Notes: a model not told the origin generated them from the letters alone. DNA of 64,000 bases from an uncultured bacterium (GCA_902780135.1 CACZEK010000012.1:124001-188000), one strand, 5' to 3'; counted from the stretch's first letter, positions 42,520 through 50,610 are shown. Program-made: numbers and translations.

Positions 42520-44138
42520 GATTCAGGTGTCCTCTTATTGAATACGAATTTTGTTTCGTTTAATCCGCAGTTGGTCTCGTACGACACGTATTGCGTGATC
42601 GCCTTGATGATCTGGATGCCGCGTCCGCTGGTGGCGAAGAGGTTTTCCTCCTCCTCGGGCTTCTTGTCCGCGTTCTCCGGGGTGAAAAGCTGGGGATCGT
42701 TGGTCTCGCGGGTCCCCGTGATGTCCCACTTGCCGCCGCGTTCCGCGCCCTGGAGCACCAGGTCGCCGTTCTCCATGCCGATGCTGACATAGATGAGGTC
42801 GGGCGCCTTCTTCTTGTCGTGGTTGCCGTGGATGACGACGTTGTTGAGGTATTCGTGGACGCAGAGGTCGATCTCGGTGCTCTGGCGCACGTCGTCGGTG
42901 ATGGCGGAAAACTCCCGCGCGATCTTGTCGACCTCGGGAAGCGTGGCGGGGATGACGCGCTCCAGGAAGCCCTTGCGTGCGGAGCGTTTCTGGAACGCGA
43001 CGATGGTGAAGTCGTCGGGGGCCTTGTCGAATCCCATCTTCGCCATCATGCCCTTGACGCGGTACGGCAGGGCGACGACGTTCGGATTGTCCAGCTGGCA
43101 CTGGATGATGGAGTGAAGGTCCTCCTCGTCCATGGTCTGGCCGTCCTCGTTCTGCATGTCCAGCACGCCGTCGGTCATGGCGACGAAAATGGTGTCGTCG
43201 TCGAAATCGCAGTCGAAGTTTTCGGATTCGGGGAACTCGGCGTCCAGCATCCAGCCCAGGGGCATGCTGCCCTTCTTCGTGTCGCTGACGGTCACGGTCT
43301 TCTTGCCCGGGGAGGCGAAGAGGAGTCCGGGATGCCCGGAGGAATGGAGGGAGATGTGGTTGTTCTTGAAGTCGATGATGGCGGCGAGCGCGGTCATGTA
43401 GTTCTTGCTCTGGAGGTCTTCGCAGAAGAACTTGTTGAGGCGGGTCATGAGCTCATGGATCTTGATGTCGTTGTCGCGCAGGGTCATTTTCAGCCAGGAC
43501 TGGACCGCCGCCATGTAAAGCGCGGCGGAAAGGCCGTGCCCGGAAATGTCGCCGATGAAGAAAAGATACTTGGAGTCGCCGAACGGGATCATTTCGTAGA
43601 GGTCGCCGGAGACGTGCATGTAGGGGACGTAGATGGAGGAGAACAGCACGTCGTCGTTGCAGAAGCACCAGTTCGGGAGCAGGACTTTCTGAAGCTCGCC
43701 GGCGAGGGCGCGCTCCTCCTCCATCTGGTCGCTGTATTTGTGCGCCATGAGCTTCTGGCGGTATGTGGTGACGACCTCGGTGATCTTCTGGATCAGCGTC
43801 TTTTTGCCGACCGCCTTGTTCAGGTAGTAGGTATTGGCGTCCCAGGTGATCTGGTTGAGCATGGTCATGTTCTTGTCCTCGACCATGCTGGTGAGGAAGA
43901 TGATGGGGCGCTCCGGGTCGGTGGCGCGGATGAGCTTGCGCAGTTCGAATCCGTCGATGCCGGGCATGATGACGTCGAGCAGGAGGATGTCGAAATACTG
44001 TTCCTTGAACTTCTGGAGGGCGTCGACGGCGTTCGTGCAGGTCACCAGTTCAAAGCCGTCCCCCTTCAGACAGCCGCGAATGATCATCAGATTCGCCTCA
44101 ACGTCATCAACGGCCAGGACTTTGATCACATCGCTCAT
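42516..44138 (-). CDS. response regulator: receiver, PP2C (SpoIIE/RsbU) and HATPase (RsbW-like) domains
   Basis: 540 residues from the ATG at 44138, with CGGAG seven bases upstream. The receiver domain spans about 4-120, with acidic VDDVE and phospho-Asp in LLLDVIMPG. A short coiled linker leads to a PP2C phosphatase, about 165-370, with metal-binding SGDLYE, GDISGHG, and TDGVLD and DDFTIVAF. The C-terminal HATPase, about 380-535, has N-box HEYLNNVVIHG and G-box GRGIQIIKA, as in anti-sigma kinases. The single chain joins a partner-switching phosphatase and kinase-like domain under phosphorylation control. Confidence 0.87.
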   Translation of the reverse strand: MSDVIKVLAVDDVEANLMIIRGCLKGDGFELVTCTNAVDALQKFKEQYFDILLLDVIMPGIDGFELRKLIRATDPERPIIFLTSMVEDKNMTMLNQITWDANTYYLNKAVGKKTLIQKITEVVTTYRQKLMAHKYSDQMEEERALAGELQKVLLPNWCFCNDDVLFSSIYVPYMHVSGDLYEMIPFGDSKYLFFIGDISGHGLSAALYMAAVQSWLKMTLRDNDIKIHELMTRLNKFFCEDLQSKNYMTALAAIIDFKNNHISLHSSGHPGLLFASPGKKTVTVSDTKKGSMPLGWMLDAEFPESENFDCDFDDDTIFVAMTDGVLDMQNEDGQTMDEEDLHSIIQCQLDNPNVVALPYRVKGMMAKMGFDKAPDDFTIVAFQKRSARKGFLERVIPATLPEVDKIAREFSAITDDVRQSTEIDLCVHEYLNNVVIHGNHDKKKAPDLIYVSIGMENGDLVLQGAERGGKWDITGTRETNDPQLFTPENADKKPEEEENLFATSGRGIQIIKAITQYVSYETNCGLNETKFVFNKRTPES

Positions 44139-44304
44139 AGTAAACTCCGGGGGAAAGTATTTCAGCGGGGGGCTGTTTTGGGGTTCAGGGTTCCAAACAA
44201 CGTTCACAAATGATAGTTTGCCATAATATATCCTGCGTCATCTCCGCTTTCAAACCGATTTCTCTAAAAAAAACATCTTTTTCGCGCATTTCCCCAATTT
44301 GAAG

Positions 44305-44332
44305 TTGAATTGAATCCGTTTTTGACTATATT
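44305..44332 (+). promoter_or_regulatory. sigma70-type promoter for the glycosyltransferase-exosortase operon
   Basis: TTGAAT, 16 bases, TATATT(AT). An in-frame ATG at 44338 is only five bases after the -10, so the real start is the next one, at 44380. Confidence 0.6.
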
Positions 44333-44379
44333 ATACAATGTTTCCTTCCGCTTGCCCTCACCTACCGAGTCTCAACACC

Positions 44380-45510
44380 ATGCCTCGCATCCGTTTTGTC
44401 AACCAGTATGCCGGAATCATCGGCGGCATCGAACGCTACATGGAGCGCACCGCGCTGCTCCTGCGCCGGAACGGCTTCACGGTCGACTGCTGCTACGCGG
44501 AAAAGACGCAGGATTCCGAACGCTTCCTCGCCGCGTTCGACCGCGCGGAGACGATCGCCGGGGCGGTCAAACGGGGCGGAGGCGAATACGACCTCACGGT
44601 TCTGCACAAGGTCCGGGACGCCGCATCGGTCCGCGCCCTGCGGGATGCGGGCAGGACGGCGGTCTTCGTCCACGACCACGAATACTACTGCCCCCGGCGG
44701 TCCTACTACTACCCCGTCTCGCGGAAAAACTGTTCCCGCGCCTACTGCGAATTCCTCTGCGGATGCTGCGCGATGCTGCGGCGTCCCGCGCCGGACAACA
44801 CGCTCCGCGCCAACTTCGGCGGGTTCGCCTCGCTCTGGAAGGAAATCCGCGCCTGCCACGAGTTCATCGTGCTGTCCGGATTCATGCGCGAAATCCTGGT
44901 CCGGCAGGGCATCCCGGCGGAAAAGATCAGGCTGATCCCGCCCGCGATCGCGGTCCCGGACACGGCATCTCCCGCCGGAACGGACGGCACGCCGCACATC
45001 CTGGCGATCGGCCAGCTGATCCGGGGCAAAGGCGTCGACCTGCTCCTGTCCGCCATGCACGGGGTCAAAACGCCCTGCGTGCTGGACGTCGTCGGGACCG
45101 GCAACGACGAAGACTGGCTGAAACAGCTGGCGGAACCGCTCGGCAAATCCGTGGTGTTCCACGGCTATTCCCCGGACCCGGACGACGCGTTCCGGGGAGT
45201 CCGCGCGGTCGTGCTCCCCTGGCGCTGGCAGGAGCCGTTCGGGCTGGTCGGCCCGGAGGCGCTCGCGCACGGCGTCCCGCTCGTCGGATTCGACGTCGGC
45301 GCGGTCCGGGAGTATCTCGTCGACGGCCGGACCGGCGTGCTCGTTCCGCCCGGAGACACCGGCGCCATGGCCAGGGCGATCGACCGCCTGCTGAACGATC
45401 CGGAAGAAGCGCGCGCCATGGGGCTTTTCGGACGCGAATTGGTTTCCGCCCGGTTCCCGGACGATGCGATGGTGCGCGGATGGTCGGACTTCGCGGGAGG
45501 CGCCGCATGA
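44380..45510 (+). CDS. glycosyltransferase family 4
   Basis: 376 residues from the ATG at 44380 (MPRIRFVNQYAGIIGGIERY). The GGIERY segment near the N-terminus is the glycine loop of GT-B enzymes. A Cys-rich stretch (YYCPRRSYYY, then CEFLCGCC, about 105-140) could bind metal or form disulfides and resembles the Cys insert of some cell-wall mannosyltransferases. The donor motif is QEPFGLVGPEALAHG (about 285-300). It is the first gene of a four-gene operon, and its stop overlaps the next start (ATGA). Confidence 0.85.
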   Translation: MPRIRFVNQYAGIIGGIERYMERTALLLRRNGFTVDCCYAEKTQDSERFLAAFDRAETIAGAVKRGGGEYDLTVLHKVRDAASVRALRDAGRTAVFVHDHEYYCPRRSYYYPVSRKNCSRAYCEFLCGCCAMLRRPAPDNTLRANFGGFASLWKEIRACHEFIVLSGFMREILVRQGIPAEKIRLIPPAIAVPDTASPAGTDGTPHILAIGQLIRGKGVDLLLSAMHGVKTPCVLDVVGTGNDEDWLKQLAEPLGKSVVFHGYSPDPDDAFRGVRAVVLPWRWQEPFGLVGPEALAHGVPLVGFDVGAVREYLVDGRTGVLVPPGDTGAMARAIDRLLNDPEEARAMGLFGRELVSARFPDDAMVRGWSDFAGGAA

Positions 45511-47348
45511 AAATCCTTCTTCTCTGCGTCCCCTACGACTCCGGCAAATCCGGGATATCGGTCTGCATCCGCAATATCGTCCGCGAGCTTGCGGCACGGG
45601 GGCATGAACTGACCCTGATCCTGGAGGCGTCCGCCGCCAGCGCATCCGAATTCGCCGGATTTGAACGCATCGTCCTCCCCGCCTGGACCGCCCGTCCCCT
45701 TTTCAGCATGCTCTACTGCCTGTTCCTGCTTCCGTGGCGCCTTCCGAAGGGGAAATGGGACCGCCTGATCATCACGGCGGCAAACCGGCGCATGCTGCTG
45801 CGCAAGCCGTGCGAGACGTTCGCCGTCGTGCACGACCTTTCCCAGTACCACATCCCGACGAAATACGATGTCTTCCGCATGTTCTACATCCGCCGCGTCC
45901 TGCCGTACTGCGTCAGGCGCGTCCCGGACGTCGTGGCCGCGGTCAGCCAAAGCACCGCGGACGACCTGGTGCGCTACTGGAAGATCCCGAGGGGAAAGAT
46001 CATGCTGGACTACAACGGCGTCGACCGGAGCGCCCTGCCCCGGGACAGCAACGACGCCTCGGAAAAGACCGTCCTCTACGTGTCCCGCATCGAAGCGCCC
46101 GGCAAGAACCACGCGAACCTCATTCGCGCGTGGGAACTCCTCCCGCCGGAGATCACGAAGGAATATAAGCTGCTTCTGGCCGGTTCGGACTGGTCCGGCG
46201 CGGAAGAAGTGCACCGTCAGGCCGAAGCATCCCCGTGCGTCGGATCCATCGAATTCGGCGGCTTCATTTCGAATGAACGTCTCCGCGAGCTCTACATGCA
46301 CGCATCGCTGTACGTTTTCCCGTCGTTTTTCGAAGGGTTCGGCCTCTCGCTGATCGAAGCGATGGCATGCGGACTCGTCTGCGCCTGCTCCGACAATTCC
46401 TCCCTCGGCGAGATCGCGGCGGATGCGGCGCTCACCTTCGACCCGTCGAAACCGGAGGAGATCGCGGACGCCATCCGGCGCGGCCTGACCGACAGCGCGC
46501 TCCGGGCGGAACTCCGCCGGAAAGGACTGCTCCGCGCGAAGGATTTCGACTGGGGCAAACACGCGGAAAAACTCGCCGGACCGTTTCATGGATTCGCCGA
46601 AGTCTTCGGCGTCCGGTTCCGCACCGACTCCATGGAGCAGGCCATGGATGAGATCGACTTCATGCGGAAGAACCCGCGCCCGGACGGACTGCCGTATTTC
46701 TGCGCGTTCGCCAACGCCGATTGCTTGAACATCGCATACGGGAACGCGCATTACGCGGACATCCTGAACCGGGCGGATGCGGTCTGGGCGGACGGCGTCG
46801 GCATCGCCATCAGCGCACGGTTCATGCATACGCCGGTTCATGGAAACGTCAACGGCACAGACATGCTGCCGCATCTGTGCTGCCGGGGCTGGTCCCTCTA
46901 TCTGTTCGGCGCGGCTCCCGGCGTGGCGGAAAAAGCCCGCGAACGTCTCCTGTCCGAATTTCCCATGGCGAAGATTGTCGGCGCCGACCACGGCTTCTGC
47001 CGGACTCCCGAAGAAGAGTCCGCCGTGCTGGAACGGATCAACGCCGCGAAACCAGACATCCTGCTTGTGGCGATGGGCGTGCCGAAACAGGAGGAATGGA
47101 TCGTCTCGCACCGTCCGCAGCTGAACTGCGGAATCGCCGTCGGAGTCGGCGGACTGTTCGATTTCGCCTCCGGCCGGATCCCGCGCGCTCCGGTGTGGAT
47201 GCGCAAACTCAGGATCGAATGGACCTACCGCCTCTACAACGAACCGGTACGGCTGTTCCGCCGCTACGTGATCGGGAATCCGCTCTTCATCTGGCGCGTC
47301 ATCCTGCACGGCTCGAAGCCCCGCCACGGAAGGGAACGCCATGATTGA
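45507..47348 (+). CDS. fused glycosyltransferase: GT4 domain plus WecG/TagA/CpsF (GT26) domain
   Basis: 613 residues from the ATG at 45507, with GGGAGG upstream. Residues 1 to about 370 form a GT4 enzyme: SGISVCIRNIVREL, VLYVSRIEAPGKNH and the donor motif FPSFFEGFGLSLIEAMACG. Residues about 375-605 form a complete GT26 domain: FANADCLNIAYGN, ADGVGIAISARF, VNGTDMLPHLC, the LYLFGAAPGVAEKA block, VAMGVPKQEEWI, VGVGGLFDFASG and RIEWTYRLYNEPVRLFRRYV. These are usually separate proteins. It would add two successive sugars to a lipid-linked glycan. Its stop overlaps the exosortase start by eight bases. Confidence 0.9.
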   Translation: MKILLLCVPYDSGKSGISVCIRNIVRELAARGHELTLILEASAASASEFAGFERIVLPAWTARPLFSMLYCLFLLPWRLPKGKWDRLIITAANRRMLLRKPCETFAVVHDLSQYHIPTKYDVFRMFYIRRVLPYCVRRVPDVVAAVSQSTADDLVRYWKIPRGKIMLDYNGVDRSALPRDSNDASEKTVLYVSRIEAPGKNHANLIRAWELLPPEITKEYKLLLAGSDWSGAEEVHRQAEASPCVGSIEFGGFISNERLRELYMHASLYVFPSFFEGFGLSLIEAMACGLVCACSDNSSLGEIAADAALTFDPSKPEEIADAIRRGLTDSALRAELRRKGLLRAKDFDWGKHAEKLAGPFHGFAEVFGVRFRTDSMEQAMDEIDFMRKNPRPDGLPYFCAFANADCLNIAYGNAHYADILNRADAVWADGVGIAISARFMHTPVHGNVNGTDMLPHLCCRGWSLYLFGAAPGVAEKARERLLSEFPMAKIVGADHGFCRTPEEESAVLERINAAKPDILLVAMGVPKQEEWIVSHRPQLNCGIAVGVGGLFDFASGRIPRAPVWMRKLRIEWTYRLYNEPVRLFRRYVIGNPLFIWRVILHGSKPRHGRERHD

Positions 47349-48270
47349 ACCGAAAATGATTCTTGCCCCGCTCCGGAAAGACTGGAAATGCACCGCCGTT
47401 TTCGCGGCCGCATTCGCGTTCGCCTGCTGGCACTCCGCGCATCAGATCAGCTCCGAATGGGGCGGGACGGCCGCCCTGCTGATCCTGCTGGCGTGTCTGC
47501 TCTACCAGGCGCTCAAGGCTTCCGCGGGCCGGCAGCCGAAGAGCGCCGTCCCGTGGGGAAAGATCCTCGCCTGGCCGTCCGTCCTGATCGCGCTGGGGCT
47601 GCTCTTCCTGCCGTGGTCGAATCCCGATGCGCCGGGATTCAAGTTCGGCGCATGGTTCTTCCTCGCGCTCGGGGCCGTCTGCTTCTTCTCCGGCGTCCGG
47701 GCGATGCTCCTCGGTGCCGTGCCGCTGTTCGGCTGCTTCCTCGCGGTGCCGTTCCGGGAACCGATCGTGCTGTACCTGAGCTATCCCTTCCGCATGGTCT
47801 CCACCGTCCTTTCGGTCGGATTCCTTCGAATCCTCGGGTTCGGGATCGAAAACAACGGGACGACGATCAGGATCGAGGGACTCGACATCGCCATCACGGA
47901 CGCCTGCAGCGGCATCCAGCAGTTCGAGGCTATGATCCTGGTGGCGTTCTGGCTGGTCATGTTCTGGAAACGTTCGTTCTTCTGGCGCTGCGTCCATTAC
48001 GCCTTCCTGGTCCCCGCCATCATCCTCGCCAACGCGATCCGCATCATCCTGACCATCGTCTTATACAAAACCGTCGGCGAGGTCATCCTGAACAACACCT
48101 GGCACGAGGGTTTCGGCTACGCCCAGGTCGTCCTCACGGTCGCGCTGTTCTTCCTCGTCGGGACCCTGCTGCCGGAAAAAGCCGGAAGCGCCTCCTCCGA
48201 ATCATCGAAGCCCCCCGCCGGAAAGGGCGGCGGCGCAAAACGGACCCCCGGAAAACCGCTGGAACAATGA
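47341..48270 (+). CDS. exosortase/archaeosortase family transpeptidase
   Basis: 309 residues with about eight membrane helices. The exosortase catalytic triad is visible: C189 in TDACSGIQQF, R234 in LANAIRIILT and H255 in TWHEGFGYAQV. Exosortases cleave C-terminal PEP-CTERM-type signals of exported proteins and link them to surface material. The glycosyltransferase neighbours fit the usual pairing with EPS synthesis. The last about 35 residues are a charged Gly/Lys tail. The subfamily is not assigned, and no PEP-CTERM substrate is seen in this window. Confidence 0.9.
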   Translation: MIEPKMILAPLRKDWKCTAVFAAAFAFACWHSAHQISSEWGGTAALLILLACLLYQALKASAGRQPKSAVPWGKILAWPSVLIALGLLFLPWSNPDAPGFKFGAWFFLALGAVCFFSGVRAMLLGAVPLFGCFLAVPFREPIVLYLSYPFRMVSTVLSVGFLRILGFGIENNGTTIRIEGLDIAITDACSGIQQFEAMILVAFWLVMFWKRSFFWRCVHYAFLVPAIILANAIRIILTIVLYKTVGEVILNNTWHEGFGYAQVVLTVALFFLVGTLLPEKAGSASSESSKPPAGKGGGAKRTPGKPLEQ

Positions 48271-49403
48271 AACGAAACGACTGCACATCCGAAATCCGAT
48301 CCGAACAGACGGCGGCCGCCTCCCGGCCCGTGCCAAAGAAACGCCTTGCGGGCGTTTTCCTGGCGGGCATCCCGTTCTTCTGCACGCTGCCGTATTCCCT
48401 CCACTCCTGGTGGACTTCGCCCATGGACCGCACGAACTGGATTTTCTTCCTCGCATTCCTGCTGCTCGCGGTGTGCGGCGCGCCTGCCGCGATCGATTCC
48501 GCGAAACAGGAAAAGAAGGACTGGTTCGCGCTTCTCGCCATGGCGGCGGCGGCCGTCCTCTATGCGGGCGGCATCGTCAAGCAGATCTACTTCATCAGGA
48601 TCCTGGCGGGGACCTGGTTCTGGTGGACGGGGGTGTGGTTTTTCTGCGGATGGAACGCCGCCTGGGCGTTGATCCCCGCCTTCCTGGTGCTTTCGCTCAG
48701 TTGCACGAGCACGACGTTCCTGCTGTGCAGACATCTCCTGATCCAGCCGCGGACGGTGCTCTTCCTGAAACTCGGCGCGGCGCTCCTGTGTGCAACGGCA
48801 TGCGCCGTTTTCATGCTCACCGGATTCACGATGAAACGCGACGTTTTCTGGTTTCTGCTCGTGGCGGCGGCGATCCTCACGGGGACGATGCTCGCGCGCG
48901 GATCGGGGAAATCCGCGGCGCCGTTCCTGCCCGACCTGACCGCCGAGGCGGAAGGCTTCACAAAAACCGAGATCCCGCTCTCGGAAAGCTCCATCCGATT
49001 CTTCGAAGGCGCCGAAGCGCATCAGTATTCCATCACCGACGGCGTTTTCCAATGCAGCATCCTGAAGGTGAAATGCGGCAACGACATCCACAAGATACAT
49101 CCGGCAAGCCATTGCATCCGCTCCGGCGGCGCGCTGATCCTCTCCGAATCCGTCGTCTTGCTTGCACTGCCGGATGGACGCAGCCTGCCCGTGACCGAGA
49201 TCCGTTCCAGGATCAGAAATACGCCCGTCCTGACGCTCGTCTGGTACACCGGGCCGGAGGAGACGGTCGGCAGTTTCTATGCTTTCCGCCGTAAATGGTC
49301 GCCCTCGAAGCAATGGTTTTCCTTTCAGGCCGCGACGGAGATCTATAACGGCAACGAGGATGCCGCCAGAAACTTCCTGCTGACCGTCCTGTCGAAATTC
49401 TGA
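48267..49403 (+). CDS. EpsI-like exosortase-associated membrane protein
   Basis: 378 residues from the ATG at 48267, which overlaps the exosortase stop (ATGA). About six hydrophobic segments fill residues 28-220. The C-terminal 160 residues are a soluble domain in which SEVKCGND-like ILKVKCGNDIHKIHPASHC resembles the HSPxxCYPxxG region of EpsI (DUF3485) proteins, and VWYTGPEETVGSFYAFR fits its later strand. EpsI usually follows or is fused to exosortases. Here it appears fused to extra membrane helices. Role in sorting is unproven. A longer open frame upstream is a shadow. Confidence 0.6.
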   Translation: MKRNDCTSEIRSEQTAAASRPVPKKRLAGVFLAGIPFFCTLPYSLHSWWTSPMDRTNWIFFLAFLLLAVCGAPAAIDSAKQEKKDWFALLAMAAAAVLYAGGIVKQIYFIRILAGTWFWWTGVWFFCGWNAAWALIPAFLVLSLSCTSTTFLLCRHLLIQPRTVLFLKLGAALLCATACAVFMLTGFTMKRDVFWFLLVAAAILTGTMLARGSGKSAAPFLPDLTAEAEGFTKTEIPLSESSIRFFEGAEAHQYSITDGVFQCSILKVKCGNDIHKIHPASHCIRSGGALILSESVVLLALPDGRSLPVTEIRSRIRNTPVLTLVWYTGPEETVGSFYAFRRKWSPSKQWFSFQAATEIYNGNEDAARNFLLTVLSKF

Positions 49404-49471
49404 CCCCACGCGCCCGCCGTCTCGCGGTCTGCCGCAAACACGTACGCCACGACCGGCGGGGGAACGGCGCT

Positions 49472-49501
49472 CCCGCGGAAAAGCGGGACTTCTGCTTTTT
49501 T
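49472..49501 (+). terminator. intrinsic terminator of the exosortase operon
   Basis: CCCGC, six-base loop, GCGGG, then ACTTCTGC and six T. It stands at the head of the tandem array, whose units share its tail (TTCTGC plus T run). Confidence 0.65.
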
Positions 49502-49751
49502 CCCGCACCGGGGCTTCTGCTTTTTTCCCGCGCCGGGCTTCTGCTTTTTTCCCGCACCGGGCTCTGCTTTTTTCCGCGCCGGGCTCTGCTTTTTTCCCGC
49601 ACCGGGCTCTGCTTTTTTCCGCGCCGGGCTCTGCTTTTTTCCCGCACCGGGCTTGCTTTTTTCCCGCACCGGGCTCTGCTTTTTTCCGCGCCGGGCTCTG
49701 CTTTTTTCCGCACCGGGCTTCTGCTTTTTTCCCGCGCCGGGCTTGCTTTTT
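49502..49751. repeat. tandem array of 11 terminator-like 21-25 bp units
   Basis: Eleven head-to-tail units of 25, 24, 23, 22, 23, 22, 22, 23, 22, 23 and 21 bp. Each reads (C)CCGC-A/G-CCGGG, then CT(TCT)GC, then six T. The first part can fold as a small CCCG/CGGG or CCG/CGG hairpin before the T run, so each unit looks like a miniature rightward terminator. The last unit supplies the TTGCTT that serves as the -35 of the ssrA promoter. No coding is credible here, although antisense frames stay open because of the repeat. Confidence 0.95.
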
Positions 49752-49771
49752 CTTCGCAGACGGTGTATAGT
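49743..49771 (+). promoter_or_regulatory. ssrA (tmRNA) promoter
   Basis: TTGCTT, 17 bases, TATAGT, 21 bases before the mature tmRNA 5' end. The -35 lies within the last array repeat. Confidence 0.65.
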
Positions 49772-49792
49772 TATGTGTCTCAACTGTTGAAT

Positions 49793-50149
49793 GGGGGTGT
49801 CCCGGTTTCGACTGGTCGCGCTGAACGTCAACTGCATACCGAGGATGATCGTTGGCCTCGTTAATCATCGGTCGACCAAACAACTGCGAACGAAGAGTAC
49901 GCACTCGCTGCCTGATTAGCTGCGGCGACGTCTTCTCCCCGACGGGCGCTGGGGGAACAAGGCGATAATCCGCGTCCTGGTTCTTATGGTTTTTCCGCCG
50001 CCATGGAACGAGATTTCAGACGGAACAGTCGCAATGAAGCCCGTTTGCCGGCCCTCGGCGCGACGATAAGCATCAAAGGCAAAACATGTATGTAGACGTT
50101 GCCGCTATGCCTTCTCAGGACAGGGGTTCGACTCCCCTCACCTCCACCA
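49793..50149 (+). ncRNA. ssrA: transfer-messenger RNA (tmRNA)
   Basis: 357 nt. The 5' GGGGGTG pairs with 3' CACCTCC, followed by an A discriminator and encoded CCA. The T-arm GGGGTTCGACTCCCC is standard. The tag frame runs from GCG at 49886 to TGA at 49913-49915 and encodes ANEEYALAA. With SmpB it rescues stalled ribosomes and tags the peptides for proteolysis. It is a one-piece tmRNA. Its 3' end is followed directly by an IS scrap, and ssrA 3' ends are common integration sites. Confidence 0.97.
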
Positions 50150-50162
50150 TCTGATACGCGTA

Positions 50163-50212
50163 GGGTATTTTGGACAGTCTGATTGAGACACATCCAAAAT
50201 ACCCATTTTTTT
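50163..50212 (+). terminator. terminator-like inverted repeat after ssrA
   Basis: GGGTATTTTGGA and TCCAAAATACCC form a perfect 12-base stem around an 18-base loop, then A and seven T. It may be the ssrA terminator, or an IS end that serves as one, because the transposase scrap abuts it. Confidence 0.7.
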
Positions 50213-50310
50213 CAACTTCGAGCGAAAAACGCTTCCTCTACCTCAACAGGAGTGCGATTTCCCAGTCTTTCATGAACACGAGCGGTATTATAGAAGTCGA
50301 TATATTCAGA
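50212..50310 (-). mobile_element. IS3-family transposase C-terminal fragment
   Basis: About 31 codons, reading EYIDFYNTARVHERLGNRTP then VEVEEAFFARS and TGA. This is the end of an IS3-type rve/DDE transposase, with the YN-xx-R-xH-x-x-L-x-x-x-TP motif. The open frame continues 40 codons further upstream, but that part is antisense of the tcdA fragment and not transposase. Everything N-terminal of the last 31 residues is missing, so it is inactive. It is joined directly to the truncated tcdA. Confidence 0.8.
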
Positions 50311-50604
50311 CCGTTGGCCAAGGTCATGCGCAAGGAATGCCGGAGGCGTGGCATCAAACACCTGAAGGTCGTTTATTCGGCGGAAAAGCCGACGCGCCCC
50401 CTGGACGATCCGTTCATCAGCTGCAGGAATCATTGCATCTGTCCGCCCGGCACACGCAAATGCACCGTGCGCCGTGATATTCCCGGATCAACCGCGTTTG
50501 TTCCGTCCGTGGTCGGTTTGATCATTGCGGGCGAAGTAATTAAGGACTTGTGCAAACGTATCCTGAACTCGTCAGCCTTACATAGAGAAAACAAGCTCAA
50601 ATAA
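50311..50604 (+). pseudogene. tcdA: truncated tcdA (tRNA threonylcarbamoyladenosine dehydratase), C-terminal part
   Basis: About 97 codons from RPLAKVMRKECRRRGIKHLK through PLDDPF, CICPPGTRKCTVRRDIPGS and AFVPSVVGLIIAGEVIKDL. This is the C-terminal third of a ThiF/HesA-fold protein of the TcdA/CsdL type, which cyclises t6A37 in tRNAs. The ATP-binding N-terminal Rossmann part is absent and replaced by the IS scrap, so it cannot be functional. An intact copy might exist elsewhere. The open frame continues upstream into the IS and terminator only by chance. Confidence 0.75.
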
Positions 50605-50610
50605 ATCTCA

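Noticed and set aside
41410..42792. Plus-strand frames over the GT2, Hpt and receiver genes
   Set aside because: They are antisense shadows. The minus-strand genes show clear motifs and coupled starts.
44310..45506. N-terminal extension of the GT4-GT26 fusion
   Set aside because: It overlaps the complete GT4 gene in another frame. The ATG at 45507 has GGGAGG and a stop-start overlap.
47388..48266. N-terminal extension of the EpsI-like gene
   Set aside because: It is a shadow of the exosortase gene, which has a full catalytic triad in its own frame.
49502..49751. Possible CRISPR array
   Set aside because: Units are 21-25 bp and directly adjacent with no unique spacers, and no cas gene is present.
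48117..49904. 595-codon minus-strand frame with repeated Lys/Arg/Glu-Lys-Ser words
   Set aside because: It is antisense to the EpsI-like gene, crosses the tandem array and enters ssrA. The repetitive protein is only the array translated.
50170..50310. Start of a 144-residue plus-strand protein covering the tcdA fragment
   Set aside because: The first part is antisense to the IS3 scrap and terminator. Only the part from about 50311 matches TcdA.
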